Origin: Methylobacterium currus | Lineage (GTDB): Bacteria > Pseudomonadota > Alphaproteobacteria > Rhizobiales > Beijerinckiaceae | NCBI RefSeq assembly: GCF_003058325.1 | Contig: NZ_CP028843.1 | Location: 6,489,714 to 6,553,713 of the forward strand | Direction: 5' to 3' | DNA length: 64,000 nucleotides | Part shown: positions 36,044 through 45,424 of the stretch, piece by piece | How positions within the stretch are numbered: position 1 is the stretch's first letter | Layout: every line of letters starts with the position of its first letter | Program-made: the position numbers and the translations under genes | Notes under the pieces: generated by a model | Seen by the model: only the letters and a program-made list of their open reading frames with translations | Database searches by the model: none | What the model was told of the DNA's origin: nothing

Positions 36044-38137
36044 TCAGGCCGCCCGGACGGAGGCGAGGAAGCGCTTCACCTCGGCCGAGAGCTGCTCGGA
36101 TTGCCGCGACAGCTCGGAGGAGGCCGAGAGAACCTGCGTCGCGGCAGCTCCCGTCTCCTCCGCGGCCCCTGCAACCTCGGTGATCGTATGGGTCACCTGG
36201 TTGGTGCCGGAGGCGGCTTCCGCGACGTTGCGGACGATCTCCTGGGTCGCCGCGCCCTGCTCCTCGACGGCAGCGGCAATCCCGATCGACACGCGGTCGA
36301 TCTCGGTGATCCGCCCGGTGATCGCCTCGATCGCCGACACCGCCTCCCCGGTCTTGCTCTGGATCCGCCCGATCTGGCCGGTGATCTCCTCGGTGGCCTT
36401 CGCGGTCTGGCCGGCGAGTTCCTTCACCTCCGCCGCCACCACGGCGAAGCCGCGGCCGGCGGCCCCCGCCCGGGCGGCCTCGATCGTGGCGTTGAGGGCG
36501 AGCAGGTTGGTCTGGCTGGCGATCGAGGAGATCAGCCCGACGACGTCGCCGATGCGGGCCACCGCCTCGCTCAGCTCGCGCATCCGTCCGGCGGTGCCGG
36601 CGGCCTCGTCGACGGCGGTCCGGGCGAGGGCGGCCGAGCCCGAGACCTGCCGGCCGATCTCGCTCACCGAGGCACCGAGCTCTTCCGCGGCGGCCGCGAC
36701 CGTGCCGACATTCTCGGCGGTCTGGCCGGCGGCGGCGGCAACCGCCGTGGAGCGTCCGGCGGTCCGGGTCGCGCCGTCGGTCATCACGGCGGCGGTGGCC
36801 TGGAGCTCGGTGGCCGAGGCCGCGACCTGGCCGACGATGCCGCCGACGGCCGCCTCGAAGGCATCGGCCATCTGGCGCATGCCGGCACGGCGCTGCTCCT
36901 CGGCCGAGGCGCGGGCCAGCGCCGTCTCCTCCTCGAGGGCGCGGGTGCGGATGAGGTTGTCGCGAAACACCTGCACGGCGGCGGCCATGGCGCCGACCTC
37001 GTCGCGGCGTCCGATCGCCGGCACCGCCACCGTCGCGTCGCCCGCGGCGAGGGCCTGCATCGCACCGGTCATGCGGCGGATCGGCAGGGCGATGCGCAGC
37101 TGGGCGACCGCGCAGCTCGCGCCCACCAGCAGGAGCACCACCGCGAGCAGCGCCAGGTGGGTGCCGAGCCGGCGCCCTGCCGCCTCGGCCGCCGCATCCG
37201 CCGCCCGCACCTCGGCCGCCATGGCCTCGCTCGCCAGGTTCATGATGGTGGCGAGCTTCGGCAGGATGAAGTCCTTCCACGCCTCGCGGGTCATCGGAGC
37301 CTCGGCCCCGGGCGTGAAGGCGCGCAGGTTGCGCTGGATCGCCGCGGCCGTGGCGGGCGCGAAATACGCCTCCTGCGCCGCCGCGACCGCGGCGGCGACG
37401 CTGGCGGGCAGCTCGGCCGTCCGCCCCTCGACGAGCTTCCACATCGCGTCCTGGCGCCCGCGCATGACCTGCAGCGCCTGTGCCTGCTCGGTGGAGAGCG
37501 GCGCCCCGCTCGCCAGGACGGTGCTGATCGTCGAGGTGAGGAAGCCGGCGGCATTGCGGGTTTCCCGGGCAAGGCGCTGGATTCCGGTCAGCAGGCGCGT
37601 CTCCGGCTCGAGCCGGGCCATCTGCTGCTCCAGGGCGCCGGCGACCCGGTCGAGGCGGTCGATGGTGGCATCGACCGTTTGCAGCACCCGCGGGGCCAGG
37701 GTCTTGTCGCGGGCGGAGATCTCGCGGTCGGCGGCCGCGTCGACCAGGCGCCGCAGCGCCATCTGGTCGCGGTAGGCGGGCTCGAAATCCGCGATCGCCT
37801 GGCGCAGGCCCGGCACGTCGAGGCCGGCGGAGGCGGCGACCAGCCCATCGATCGCCTCGTCCGCCCGGGCGCGATGGCCGGCGATGGTCCTGTGCTGGGC
37901 CGTGGCCTCGTCGCCAGCCAGGCTCACCGCGACGGCGGTGTCCGCACGCTCGAAGCGCAGGGTCTGCATCGCGTCGAGGACGCGCTGGTCGAGCGTCGCC
38001 GCGACGGCGACGGCCCGGGCATCGCGGTGCTTGTTCCAGGCCTCGACGACCCGGTCGAGCGTCATCGTCCCGACGATGCCTCCCAGGGCGAGCGTGATCC
38101 CGAGCACCAGGACCCGAATGGACGACAACGATCTCAC
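36044..38137 (-). CDS. Methyl-accepting chemotaxis protein
   Basis: This 697-residue receptor has a membrane segment at residues 8-28 (VLVLGITLALGGIVGTM) and a long helical ligand-binding region of about 310 residues with no recognised Cache or PAS fold. A second membrane segment follows (LALLAVVLLLVGASCAVAQ), then HAMP and the signalling hairpin with the tip VGLISSIASQTNLLALNATI and EAARAGAAGRGFAVVAAEVK. No C-terminal CheR-binding pentapeptide is present (it ends FLASVRAA). GTG start. Ligand unknown; no che genes are adjacent. Confidence 0.9.
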   Translation of the reverse strand: MRSLSSIRVLVLGITLALGGIVGTMTLDRVVEAWNKHRDARAVAVAATLDQRVLDAMQTLRFERADTAVAVSLAGDEATAQHRTIAGHRARADEAIDGLVAASAGLDVPGLRQAIADFEPAYRDQMALRRLVDAAADREISARDKTLAPRVLQTVDATIDRLDRVAGALEQQMARLEPETRLLTGIQRLARETRNAAGFLTSTISTVLASGAPLSTEQAQALQVMRGRQDAMWKLVEGRTAELPASVAAAVAAAQEAYFAPATAAAIQRNLRAFTPGAEAPMTREAWKDFILPKLATIMNLASEAMAAEVRAADAAAEAAGRRLGTHLALLAVVLLLVGASCAVAQLRIALPIRRMTGAMQALAAGDATVAVPAIGRRDEVGAMAAAVQVFRDNLIRTRALEEETALARASAEEQRRAGMRQMADAFEAAVGGIVGQVAASATELQATAAVMTDGATRTAGRSTAVAAAAGQTAENVGTVAAAAEELGASVSEIGRQVSGSAALARTAVDEAAGTAGRMRELSEAVARIGDVVGLISSIASQTNLLALNATIEAARAGAAGRGFAVVAAEVKELAGQTAKATEEITGQIGRIQSKTGEAVSAIEAITGRITEIDRVSIGIAAAVEEQGAATQEIVRNVAEAASGTNQVTHTITEVAGAAEETGAAATQVLSASSELSRQSEQLSAEVKRFLASVRAA

Positions 38138-38448
38138 CGTGCACCCCCGCTCCCCGGAACCCGTCAGGCTCCCCTTGGATGACGCAGAGATAACGACGAA
38201 CCTCTTTAATCCTTACCTAACGATGGAACAGACGTCCTTCTGCGAAATTCTGTTGAACCTCACGCCCGATGCCGGCTCGCGCGGCCCGGGAGAGACGGGG
38301 CGGGAACCGGCGCGGCCGATGCGCCGCGCCGTCGGGACAGCGGGGATCGACCTCCGCCGTCCAGACGCGCCGGCGCCCGCGACGAGGCGTCGGGCGCGGC
38401 GTCCTTGCACGACACCGGTACGGCCGGGCCCGGCGCCGGTCGCGGCCG
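38138..38448. other. Intergenic region between the chemotaxis receptor and yqeY
   Basis: An AT-richer patch just upstream of the receptor (AACCTCTTTAATCCTTACCT, near 38198-38217) probably carries its promoter. I see no gene, repeat or RNA in the rest. Confidence 0.4.
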
Positions 38449-38901
38449 TCAGGCCAGCATTCCCTTCACCAGGCCGCTCGCCTTGGCGAAGTCCATCCGG
38501 CCGGCATACTTGCCCTTCAGGGCGGCGATGACCTTGCCCATGTCCTTCGGCGAGGCGGCACCGGTCTCCGCGATGGCGGCCTGGATCGCCGCGCGGGTCT
38601 CATCCTCGTCCATCTGCTGGGGCAGGAACTGCGCGATGATCGCGGCTTCCGCCCGCTCCCCTTCGGCGAGTTCGGGGCGGCCGCCCTGGTCGTAGACCGT
38701 CGCCGATTCGTTGCGCTGCTTGATCATCTTCTGGAGCAGCGAAAAGATCTCCTCCTCGCCCAGGGGCTCCTTGCCTAGGCCGCGGGCCTCGATGTCCTTG
38801 TCCTTGAGGGCGGCCTGGATCAGCCGGACGGTGGCGAGCTTCGCCTTGTCGCCGGCCTTCATGGCTTCCTTCATCTCGGCGGTGAGGCGCTGGCGCAGCA
38901 T
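38449..38901 (-). CDS. yqeY: GatB/YqeY domain protein
   Basis: This 150-residue all-helical protein starts MLRQRLTAEMKEAMKAGDKA, then KLATVRLIQAALKDKDIEAR, RPELAEGERAEAAIIAQFLP and the C-terminal DMGKVIAALKGKYAGRMDFA. It resembles the tRNA-binding tail domain of the GatB amidotransferase, and YqeY proteins are thought to act in tRNA-dependent amidation. AGGAGA lies before the ATG. It is divergent from carA, a frequent pairing in alphaproteobacteria. Confidence 0.92.
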   Translation of the reverse strand: MLRQRLTAEMKEAMKAGDKAKLATVRLIQAALKDKDIEARGLGKEPLGEEEIFSLLQKMIKQRNESATVYDQGGRPELAEGERAEAAIIAQFLPQQMDEDETRAAIQAAIAETGAASPKDMGKVIAALKGKYAGRMDFAKASGLVKGMLA

Positions 38902-39063
38902 GCCGGTCTCCTGGTGTTGTCGTGTGATGCAAGGCACTTGAAAGGTGAGGCACTTGAGGGGATACCGGAGCATCCCCAGATTGACCGGGCCGCCGCCGGC
39001 CCCGTAAACAGCCGGCCGCGCCCGTCGGCCGTGCCCGGCCGCGACATAAGCGAGTTCACGATC

Positions 39064-40278
39064 ATGCTGCAAGACGACGCGGCCGCCCCCGCGCAACCCG
39101 AAGGCTGGGCCGAGCCCGTCGCGACCGCCCTCCTGGTGCTCGCCGACGGCACGGTTCTGGAGGGTTTCGGCATCGGCGCCACCGGCGAGGCCGCCGGCGA
39201 GGTCTGCTTCAACACCGCGATGACCGGTTACCAGGAGATCCTGACCGATCCGTCCTATGCCGGGCAGATCGTCACCTTCACCTTCCCGCATATCGGCAAT
39301 GTCGGCACCAACGACGAGGACCTCGAGAGCCTCGACGATGCCCCGGCCTCCGGCGTGCGCGGCGCGGTGATCGCCTCGGCCGTCACGAATCCCTCCAACT
39401 GGCGCTCCTCGCGCCACCTCGACGGCTGGCTGAAGGCCCGCGGCATCGTCGGCATCACCGGGGTCGACACCCGCGCGCTGACGGCCCTCATCCGCGACCG
39501 CGGCATGCCGAACGCGATCCTGGCCAACGACCCGGACGGGCGCTTCGACCGCGAGGCGCTGAAGGCGAAGGCCGCCGCGCTCCCGCCGATGGAAGGCCTC
39601 GACCTCGTGCCGCCGGTGACGAGCAAGGCCTCCACGACCTGGGGGCAGACCGTGTGGCAGCACCCCGCCGGCTACGGCAGCCGCGCGCCGGGCGAGGGCC
39701 TCAAGGTCGTGGCGATCGATTACGGCGTGAAGCGCAACATCCTGCGCCTCCTGGCGAAGGCGGGCTGCGACGTCACGGTCGTGCCGGCCACCGCGAGCGC
39801 CGAGGAGGTGCTGGCGCTCAAGCCCGACGGCGTCTTCCTGTCGAACGGCCCCGGCGACCCGGCGGCGACCGGCGAATACGCCGTGCCGGTGATCCGCGCC
39901 CTCCTCGACAAGAAGGTCCCGACCTTCGGCATCTGCCTCGGCCACCAGCTGATGGGCCTCGCGCTCGGGGGCCGCACGGTGAAGATGAGCCAGGGCCATC
40001 ACGGCGCCAACCACCCGGTGAAGGACCGCACCACCGGCAAGGTCGAGATCGTCTCGATGAACCACGGCTTCGCGGTCGATCCGAACAGCCTGCCGGAGAA
40101 CGCCGTCGAGACCCACGTCTCGCTGTTCGACGGGTCGAATTGCGGCCTGTCCCTGACAGACCGCCCGGCCTTCTCGGTGCAGCACCACCCGGAAGCCTCG
40201 CCGGGCCCGCAGGACAGCCACTACCTGTTCGACCGCTTCGTCAGCCTCATGCGCGAGACGAAAGGCAGCAACGCGTAA
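39064..40278 (+). CDS. carA: Carbamoyl-phosphate synthase small subunit
   Basis: This 404-residue glutaminase subunit supplies ammonia to CarB for arginine and pyrimidine synthesis. The N-terminal CarA domain has VLADGTVLEGFGIGATGEAA, CFNTAMTGYQEILTDPSYAG and FTFPHIGNVGTNDED. The class I amidotransferase domain has LSNGPGDPAATGEYA, the nucleophile in FGICLGHQLMGLALGG, and the His-Glu pair in FSVQHHPEASPGPQDSHYLF. All catalytic residues are intact. The ATG at 39064 gives MLQDDAAAP; carB is not adjacent. Confidence 0.97.
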   Translation: MLQDDAAAPAQPEGWAEPVATALLVLADGTVLEGFGIGATGEAAGEVCFNTAMTGYQEILTDPSYAGQIVTFTFPHIGNVGTNDEDLESLDDAPASGVRGAVIASAVTNPSNWRSSRHLDGWLKARGIVGITGVDTRALTALIRDRGMPNAILANDPDGRFDREALKAKAAALPPMEGLDLVPPVTSKASTTWGQTVWQHPAGYGSRAPGEGLKVVAIDYGVKRNILRLLAKAGCDVTVVPATASAEEVLALKPDGVFLSNGPGDPAATGEYAVPVIRALLDKKVPTFGICLGHQLMGLALGGRTVKMSQGHHGANHPVKDRTTGKVEIVSMNHGFAVDPNSLPENAVETHVSLFDGSNCGLSLTDRPAFSVQHHPEASPGPQDSHYLFDRFVSLMRETKGSNA

Positions 40279-40373
40279 CTCTGAAAAAGGTTGCGGCCGG
40301 ATCCGGCCGCAGCCACAAAAAACCCGAACTCGCGGCCGATTCTTCGGCCGTCTACCGCCCTGGAGCGACGACG

Positions 40374-40418
40374 ATGAACGATCGTCGCGGGGCCGCGAAT
40401 TCGGGGCTTGCCCAGTGA
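40374..40418 (+). CDS. Possible 14-codon leader peptide
   Basis: TGGAGCGACGACG precedes an ATG giving MNDRRGAANSGLAQ, and the TGA overlaps the GTG start of the next gene (GTGA). The overlap and ribosome site suggest coupling. No attenuator is evident. Confidence 0.3.
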   Translation: MNDRRGAANSGLAQ

Positions 40419-40786
40419 CCGACCACGCCGCGACCGACAGCTTCTCGCGCCTGCACCGCACCTTCACGACCCATCTCGGCATCGCCGTGGGGCTGGCCTG
40501 GGTGACCACCCTGGCGGCCGCGACCCAGGCGCCGTGGGTGCGCAACATCCGCGCGCTGATCGACCCGATGGCGAGCCGCGTCGAGAGCACCTGGTCGTTC
40601 CTGTTCGCGATGCCGGTGGTACTGACCCTCGCCTGGCTCGGCGCCCTCTACGGCCGCGAGACCCTGCGCGAGCTGCGCGCCCTGCCGAACGACGCCGCCG
40701 AGTTCGCGCTGGCCGCCGTCGTCGCCTTCGCGGTCTTCTATCTCTCGATCGACCGGGCGGTCTCGGTCCTGCTGATCGGCGGCTGA
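40415..40786 (+). CDS. Hypothetical membrane protein (123 aa)
   Basis: The product starts MTDHAATDSFSRLHRTFTTH, then has membrane-like segments LGIAVGLAWVTTLAAATQA, SFLFAMPVVLTLAWLGALYG and AAEFALAAVVAFAVFYLSID. No family is recognised. GTG start. A methyltransferase gene follows 11 bp downstream and probably shares its transcript. Confidence 0.6.
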   Translation: MTDHAATDSFSRLHRTFTTHLGIAVGLAWVTTLAAATQAPWVRNIRALIDPMASRVESTWSFLFAMPVVLTLAWLGALYGRETLRELRALPNDAAEFALAAVVAFAVFYLSIDRAVSVLLIGG

Positions 40787-40797
40787 GCGCGCCCGGG

Positions 40798-41490
40798 GTG
40801 GTTGCCTCCTGGCGCGAGTTCTGGGACCGCGACACCCCGATCTACGTCAATGCGCGCCACAAGGCCCGGCACTATGCCGGGCTGGCCGACGAGATCGCCG
40901 CCCTGGTTCCGCACCCGGACGCGGTCGTCCTCGACCACGGCAGCGGCGAGGCCCTGTCTGCCGCCCGGGTCGCTCTGGCTTGCGGCCGGCTCCTCCTCTG
41001 CGACGCCTCGCCGCGCCAGCGCGACGCCCTTCGCCGGCGCTTCTCCGACAATCCCAAGATCGCCGTCCTGTCGCCCGAGGAGGTCGCCGCGCTGCCGCCG
41101 GCCGGCCTCGACCTCGTGGTGGCGAACTCCCTGGCGCAGTACCTCACCGCCGCGGAGCTCGACGCCTGCCTGCTGACCTGGCGCCGCCTCTTGAAGCCCG
41201 GCGGCCGCCTGGTCCTCGCCGACGTCATTCCACCCCATCTCGGCGCTCTGTCGGACGCCGCCGCGCTCCTCGCCTTCGCCCGGCGCGAGGGTTTTCTGCT
41301 GGCGGCGGTGATCGGCCTCGCCCGCACCCTCGTGTCGGATTACCGGAGCTTGCGCCGGCGCCTCGGGCTCACGCGCTCCGGCGAGGCCGCGATGCTGGCC
41401 CGGCTCGCGGCTGCCGGCTTCGCGGCGGAGCGGATGCCGCAGAATCTCGGGCACAATCAGGGGCGGATGGCGTTCGTGGGGCGGGCGTGA
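40798..41490 (+). CDS. Class I SAM-dependent methyltransferase
   Basis: This 230-residue protein starts WREFWDRDTPIYVNARHKAR. The SAM-binding motif I is AVVLDHGSGEALSAARVALA, motif II is LLLCDASPRQRDALRRRFSD, and post motifs are LDLVVANSLAQYLTAAELDA and LKPGGRLVLADVIPPHLGAL. The glycine-rich loop is DHGSGE, a slight variant of the usual E/DxGxGxG. The substrate is unknown. GTG start (VVASW). It is likely co-transcribed with the small membrane protein upstream. Confidence 0.8.
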   Translation: MVASWREFWDRDTPIYVNARHKARHYAGLADEIAALVPHPDAVVLDHGSGEALSAARVALACGRLLLCDASPRQRDALRRRFSDNPKIAVLSPEEVAALPPAGLDLVVANSLAQYLTAAELDACLLTWRRLLKPGGRLVLADVIPPHLGALSDAAALLAFARREGFLLAAVIGLARTLVSDYRSLRRRLGLTRSGEAAMLARLAAAGFAAERMPQNLGHNQGRMAFVGRA

Positions 41491-41539
41491 CGTCGAACGG
41501 CGGCTCGCATCGCCGTGAGCGGATGCTGCCAGCGCACGG

Positions 41540-41893
41540 TCAGCCTGCCCGCCAGCGGCGCCGCGTTCGGAACACCCGGTACTCCCGCACGACATCGAAG
41601 AGCCCGAACACGGCCCCACCGACCGAGAGGATGGAGAGGGCGGGCAGCCCGCGACACCAGACACCGATGCTCGCCGTACCCATCCCGGTCGCGAGGGCGA
41701 ACGCTCCCGCGACGGCGTGACGCCGCGCGTCGTCGGAGATGTCCGGGTTCCAGATCCAGTGCCGGACCGACACACGAAAGCTCTCCTCGCCGGTCTTCGG
41801 GATTTTGGGACGAATGACTTTGTCCAGTTTCACCCAGTGCCACCCTGCCACCAGGAGAAGGGCACCCGAGATGAGCCACACGACGACCCGCAT
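41540..41893 (-). CDS. Hypothetical membrane protein (117 aa)
   Basis: A signal-anchor-like start (MRVVVWLISGALLLVAGWHW) is followed by VRHWIWNPDISDDARRHAVA. A hydrophobic C-terminal half follows (AGAFALATGMGTASIGVWC; LPALSILSVGGAVFGLFDVV), ending in a basic tail. GGGGGAGG lies before the ATG at 41893. No family is recognised. Confidence 0.55.
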   Translation of the reverse strand: MRVVVWLISGALLLVAGWHWVKLDKVIRPKIPKTGEESFRVSVRHWIWNPDISDDARRHAVAGAFALATGMGTASIGVWCRGLPALSILSVGGAVFGLFDVVREYRVFRTRRRWRAG

Positions 41894-42145
41894 TGATCGC
41901 CTCCCCCGATCCGGCGCAGCGGTGCGCCGCACCGGTTAAGCGCCCGAGAACGAATCCGCCGCATATCTCATCGTCCTGGCGCAGCAGGTGACGCGAGGCA
42001 AGTCCGGTCGACCTCGGATCTCGGACAGCCTGCGTCGAAGGCGCTCCGTCAGGCCGCCGACCGGGCGATATTTCGCCGCGCAGCCTTGCCGGCGCCGCAC
42101 CTCCGCCGAGGTGAGTCGCACAAGGAACCCATACGGAGAACCGGG

Positions 42146-43459
42146 ATGACGCTGTCGCGTCGCTCCCTCCTGGCCGGCGCCGCCGTGCTCGCCGCTTCCA
42201 CCCGTACCCGCGCCGCGAGCGATGCCGACGTCGCGGTGATCGGGGCTGGCGCCGCCGGCCTCGCCGCGGCTTCGGCGATCCGGCGGAGCGGCCACAGCGT
42301 CGTGGTGCTGGAGGCCCGCGGGCGCGTCGGCGGGCGGGCCTTCACCGAGACGGCGCTCGGGCCGGGGCGCAGCTTCGATGCCGGCGGGCAATACGTGCAC
42401 TGGGCCGAGCGCAACCCGTGGCGGGAGATCGCGCAAGCGGCGCGCGTGCGCACCACCGACGACGCCACCAGCCCCTGGCCGGTCCTGGTGAACGATGGCG
42501 TCCGGGCGAGCGAGGCCGAGCGGCGCCAGCGCCGGTCGGGGTTCGGCCGGGTCAGCGCCCTCCTCGACCACCCGGCCGGTCCGGACCGCTCGGTGGCGCA
42601 GGCCGTGGCGGGCGAGGACGAGGCGGCACGGGCCGCCGCCACCGGGCTCACCCGCCTCACCCTCGGCGAGGAGCCGGACCGGGTCTCCTGCGCCGATTAC
42701 GACCAGCTCTGGTCCGGCGACGACATCTGGGTCGACGGCTACGGCGCCCTCGTGGCCTCCCACTACGCCGACCTGCCGGTGCGGCTGGACACGCCCGTGA
42801 CGGGCCTCGACTGGAGCGGCCCGGGCGTCGCCGTGGAGACGCCCCGCGGACGCTTACGGGCCGCCTGCGCCATCGTGACGGTGCCGGTCGGCGTGCTGGC
42901 GTCGGGCTCCTTGCGCTTCACCCCGGACCTGCCGGCGGCGACCGCGCAAGCCGTGGCGGGACTGACGATGGGCGCCTACACCAAGATCGGGCTGGCCCTC
43001 GACCTCGCCCGGCTACGCGCCCAGGACCTGCGCGACGCCGTGATCCTGCGCGGCGGCACGCCCGGCCTCACCGCCTATCTGGAGATGCAGCCGTTCGGGA
43101 AGCCCCTGGCGGTGCTCCATTGCGGCGGCGACGGCGCCCGGGCCCTGTGCGAGGCCGGCGAGAGGGCGGCCTTGGCCGCGGCGACCGACCATCTGGTGAG
43201 CGTCTTCGGCGCCGACATCCGCGCCGCCGTCACGGCGGGCCGGCTCGCCGCCTGGTGGACCGACCCGTTCTCCCGCGGCAGCTACTCCCTGGCGCGGCCC
43301 GGCCACCTCGCCGCCCGGGAAGCCCTGCGGGTGCCGGTGGCCGAGCGGATCTACCTCGCCGGCGAGGCAGCAGGGGGCGGGGCGGCGATGACGGTGGGCG
43401 GGGCGACGCTCGACGGGGAGCGGGCGGCACGGGACGTGCTCAAGCGGCTGGGGTCGTGA
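42146..43459 (+). CDS. Flavin-containing amine oxidase
   Basis: This 437-residue periplasmic FAD enzyme would oxidise primary or poly-amines. A Tat-type signal (LSRRSLLAGAAVLAASTRTR) is followed by the FAD motif DVAVIGAGAAGLAAASAIRR, SVVVLEARGRVGGRAFTE, the central AACAIVTVPVGVLASGSLRF and the C-terminal RIYLAGEAAGGGAAMTVGGA. GGAGAA lies before the ATG. The usual Lys and aromatic-cage residues cannot be placed with confidence by eye. Amine oxidation fits a methylotroph that can use methylated amines, but the substrate is inferred only from the family. Confidence 0.85.
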   Translation: MTLSRRSLLAGAAVLAASTRTRAASDADVAVIGAGAAGLAAASAIRRSGHSVVVLEARGRVGGRAFTETALGPGRSFDAGGQYVHWAERNPWREIAQAARVRTTDDATSPWPVLVNDGVRASEAERRQRRSGFGRVSALLDHPAGPDRSVAQAVAGEDEAARAAATGLTRLTLGEEPDRVSCADYDQLWSGDDIWVDGYGALVASHYADLPVRLDTPVTGLDWSGPGVAVETPRGRLRAACAIVTVPVGVLASGSLRFTPDLPAATAQAVAGLTMGAYTKIGLALDLARLRAQDLRDAVILRGGTPGLTAYLEMQPFGKPLAVLHCGGDGARALCEAGERAALAAATDHLVSVFGADIRAAVTAGRLAAWWTDPFSRGSYSLARPGHLAAREALRVPVAERIYLAGEAAGGGAAMTVGGATLDGERAARDVLKRLGS

Positions 43460-43462
43460 CAA

Positions 43463-43822
43463 TCAGTGCAGCGTCAGCCGAGGCCCGTCCGCCGGCCGGC
43501 GCTCCCAGGCCTGGACCAGGTTGCCGGCGACGCCGCCGTCGCACAGGCGGCTGCTGAGATCGCAGAAGACGCGCTCGGACACCGCGAAGTCGGTGGCCAT
43601 CTGGACGTCGTCCGCCTCCTCCTCGGTCGAGGCGGTGAAGCGGTCGAAGGCGGCGGACATCTCCGCGAAGGCGAAGGCCACCGGCATGGTGCGGAAGACC
43701 GTGGCGCCCTCCGCGTCGAGATCGCCGGTATCGAGGTCGCGCATCCGCACGACGTAGCCGTCGGCATGCTCGACGATCTCGTATTGCCAGTGCCGGCCCT
43801 CGCAGGCTGCCAGGATCATCAT
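43463..43822 (-). CDS. Hypothetical protein (119 aa)
   Basis: The product starts MMILAACEGRHWQYEIVEHA, then DGYVVRMRDLDTGDLDAEGA, a helix VAFAFAEMSAAFDRFTAS and SERVFCDLSSRLCDGGVAGN. It looks like a small cytosolic alpha/beta protein. The doubled ATG at 43822 follows GGAGGG. No family is recognised. It converges with the amine oxidase and its stop is only a few bases away. Confidence 0.55.
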   Translation of the reverse strand: MMILAACEGRHWQYEIVEHADGYVVRMRDLDTGDLDAEGATVFRTMPVAFAFAEMSAAFDRFTASTEEEADDVQMATDFAVSERVFCDLSSRLCDGGVAGNLVQAWERRPADGPRLTLH

Positions 43823-43966
43823 GCCCTCCGTCTCGCCCCGATGAGCGAATGCGGCGGGGCCCCGGAGGGTTCCGACGGGGCAGGTCCCGGAGGGCGATTC
43901 GGTCCGGATCTCGACCAAGGGAGGAACGGCATCGCCCCGGACGATCGCGGGTCAGCCCATCGAGGG

Positions 43967-44227
43967 TCAACGCCCTGTATAGCCCACCTCGTAGGCGGCC
44001 CGGCCGCTGACGCGCAGCGAGGTGCCGTTGCCGAGATCGATGAAGCCCGGGGCCGTGGCCCGGACGGCCGCCGGGGGTGCCTCGCGGCATTCGGGCCGGT
44101 CGGGCAGGCGCACGCCGGGCGGCGCGTCCTGCGGGCACAGGCGCGGCGGACGGGCGCCGCGCTCGCCCGCGGCAGCCGGCAGCACGGCGGCCGTGACGAG
44201 GAGGGCGGCGAGGAGGCGGGCAGGCAC
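43967..44227 (-). CDS. Small exported protein
   Basis: This 86-residue protein has a signal peptide (MPARLLAALLVTAAVLPAAA), a Pro/Arg/Cys-rich middle (PRLCPQDAPPGVRLPDRPEC) and the ending IDLGNGTSLRVSGRAAYEVG, which resembles the first strand of bacterial porins (G....RVSG....Y...). It could be a truncated or miniature porin-like protein. Function unknown. It is downstream of the HtrA protease on the same strand, with 66 bp between. Confidence 0.5.
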   Translation of the reverse strand: MPARLLAALLVTAAVLPAAAGERGARPPRLCPQDAPPGVRLPDRPECREAPPAAVRATAPGFIDLGNGTSLRVSGRAAYEVGYTGR

Positions 44228-44293
44228 GGGGCGGGCTCCGGAGCGGATCGGCGCCAGGATAACGCCTCCGGCTCCGCCGCGCGACCGAAGGCG

Positions 44294-45424
44294 TCAGCGC
44301 CGGCGCTGTCCCATATCCGCCGGGGTGACCATGACGGTGATCGCCCGCCCGTCGCGCTCGACCTGGAGCGTCACGCTGCGGCCGACGCCGGAGGCTTCGA
44401 GCGCCGCGGTGAGATCGGCCAGCCGCCGCACCGGGCGGCCGTCCACCCCCATGATGATGTCGCCGATCTCGCCCGTCGCCGGATCGACGCCCTGGAGGCC
44501 GGCCTGGGCGGCGGGCGAGCCCGGCAGCACCCGCACCACCACGATGCCGTCGATCCCGAGCCGTGCCGCCGCATCCTCGCTCGCCGCCACGATGCCGATG
44601 CCCGGGCTCGGCGTGCGGCCGGTGCGAATCAGGTTCGGCACCACCCGGTTGACCACGTCGACCGGGATGGCAAAGCCGATGCCGGCGCTGGCACCGGAGG
44701 GCGAGAAGATCGCGGTGTTGACGCCGATCAGCCGCCCGGCGGAATCGAGGAGCGGCCCGCCCGAATTGCCCGGATTGATCGCCGCGTCGGTCTGGATCAC
44801 GCCGGACAGCTCCCGCCCCTCCGCGGTCGGCAGGCGGCGCTTGAGCGCGCTCACCACACCAGTCGTCAGAGTGTGGTCGAGGCCGAACGGGTTGCCGATG
44901 GCGTAGACGAACTGCCCGACCTTGAGGTCGCCGGAGGTGCCGATGGCGATCGGCGGCGGCACGGCGGTGACGCGCCCGAGCTTCAGGACCGCCAGGTCGT
45001 AGCTCGGGTCGGTGCCGGCTACGGTCGCGGGCACCACCTCGCCGGTAGAGAGGCGCACCTGGATGTCGCCGCCACCCTGGATGACGTGGTTGTTGGTGAC
45101 GACGTGGCCGGCCGCGTCCCAGACGAAACCCGAGCCGGTCTGCTCGCCCCCGCCCTGCCGGCGCTCGCCTGTCTCGGGATCGAACGTCACCGCGCCCTGC
45201 TGCGCCCGGGCGAAGACGTAGACCACGGACGGCGCCGCGCGCTCGAACAGGGCAACCGTCGAGGCCTCGGCCTGCGAGAGGTCGCCCCGCGCCGTCACTG
45301 CCCGGGGCTCGTTGGCCGAGAACAGCAGGCTCGTGACGTAGGGCTGCGCGACGAACAGCGCGAGCAGAACCAGGGCGGCGGTCAGGGCGACCCGCAGGAA
45401 GCGATCGGGCACCGTCTTCGTCAC
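44294..45424 (-). CDS. HtrA/DegP-type serine protease with PDZ domain
   Basis: This 376-residue S1C protease is anchored by an N-terminal membrane segment (ALTAALVLLALFVAQPYV) with its active domain in the periplasm. The catalytic triad is His113 (VVTNNHVIQGGG), Asp143 (PSYDLAVLKLG) and Ser221 (AAINPGNSGGPLLDSAG). One PDZ domain follows (GIDGIVVVRVLPGSPAAQAG; IGDIIMGVDGRPVRRLADL), resembling DegS rather than two-PDZ DegP. It starts at GTG overlapping the stop of the upstream membrane protein gene (GTGA), so the two are translationally coupled. Confidence 0.92.
   Translation of the reverse strand: MTKTVPDRFLRVALTAALVLLALFVAQPYVTSLLFSANEPRAVTARGDLSQAEASTVALFERAAPSVVYVFARAQQGAVTFDPETGERRQGGGEQTGSGFVWDAAGHVVTNNHVIQGGGDIQVRLSTGEVVPATVAGTDPSYDLAVLKLGRVTAVPPPIAIGTSGDLKVGQFVYAIGNPFGLDHTLTTGVVSALKRRLPTAEGRELSGVIQTDAAINPGNSGGPLLDSAGRLIGVNTAIFSPSGASAGIGFAIPVDVVNRVVPNLIRTGRTPSPGIGIVAASEDAAARLGIDGIVVVRVLPGSPAAQAGLQGVDPATGEIGDIIMGVDGRPVRRLADLTAALEASGVGRSVTLQVERDGRAITVMVTPADMGQRRR

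Noticed and set aside
34155..37775. A 1206-codon open frame on the plus strand opposite dnaG and the chemotaxis receptor
   Set aside because: It is a shadow of GC-rich coding DNA: no domain, low-complexity composition, and both real genes on the other strand are well supported.
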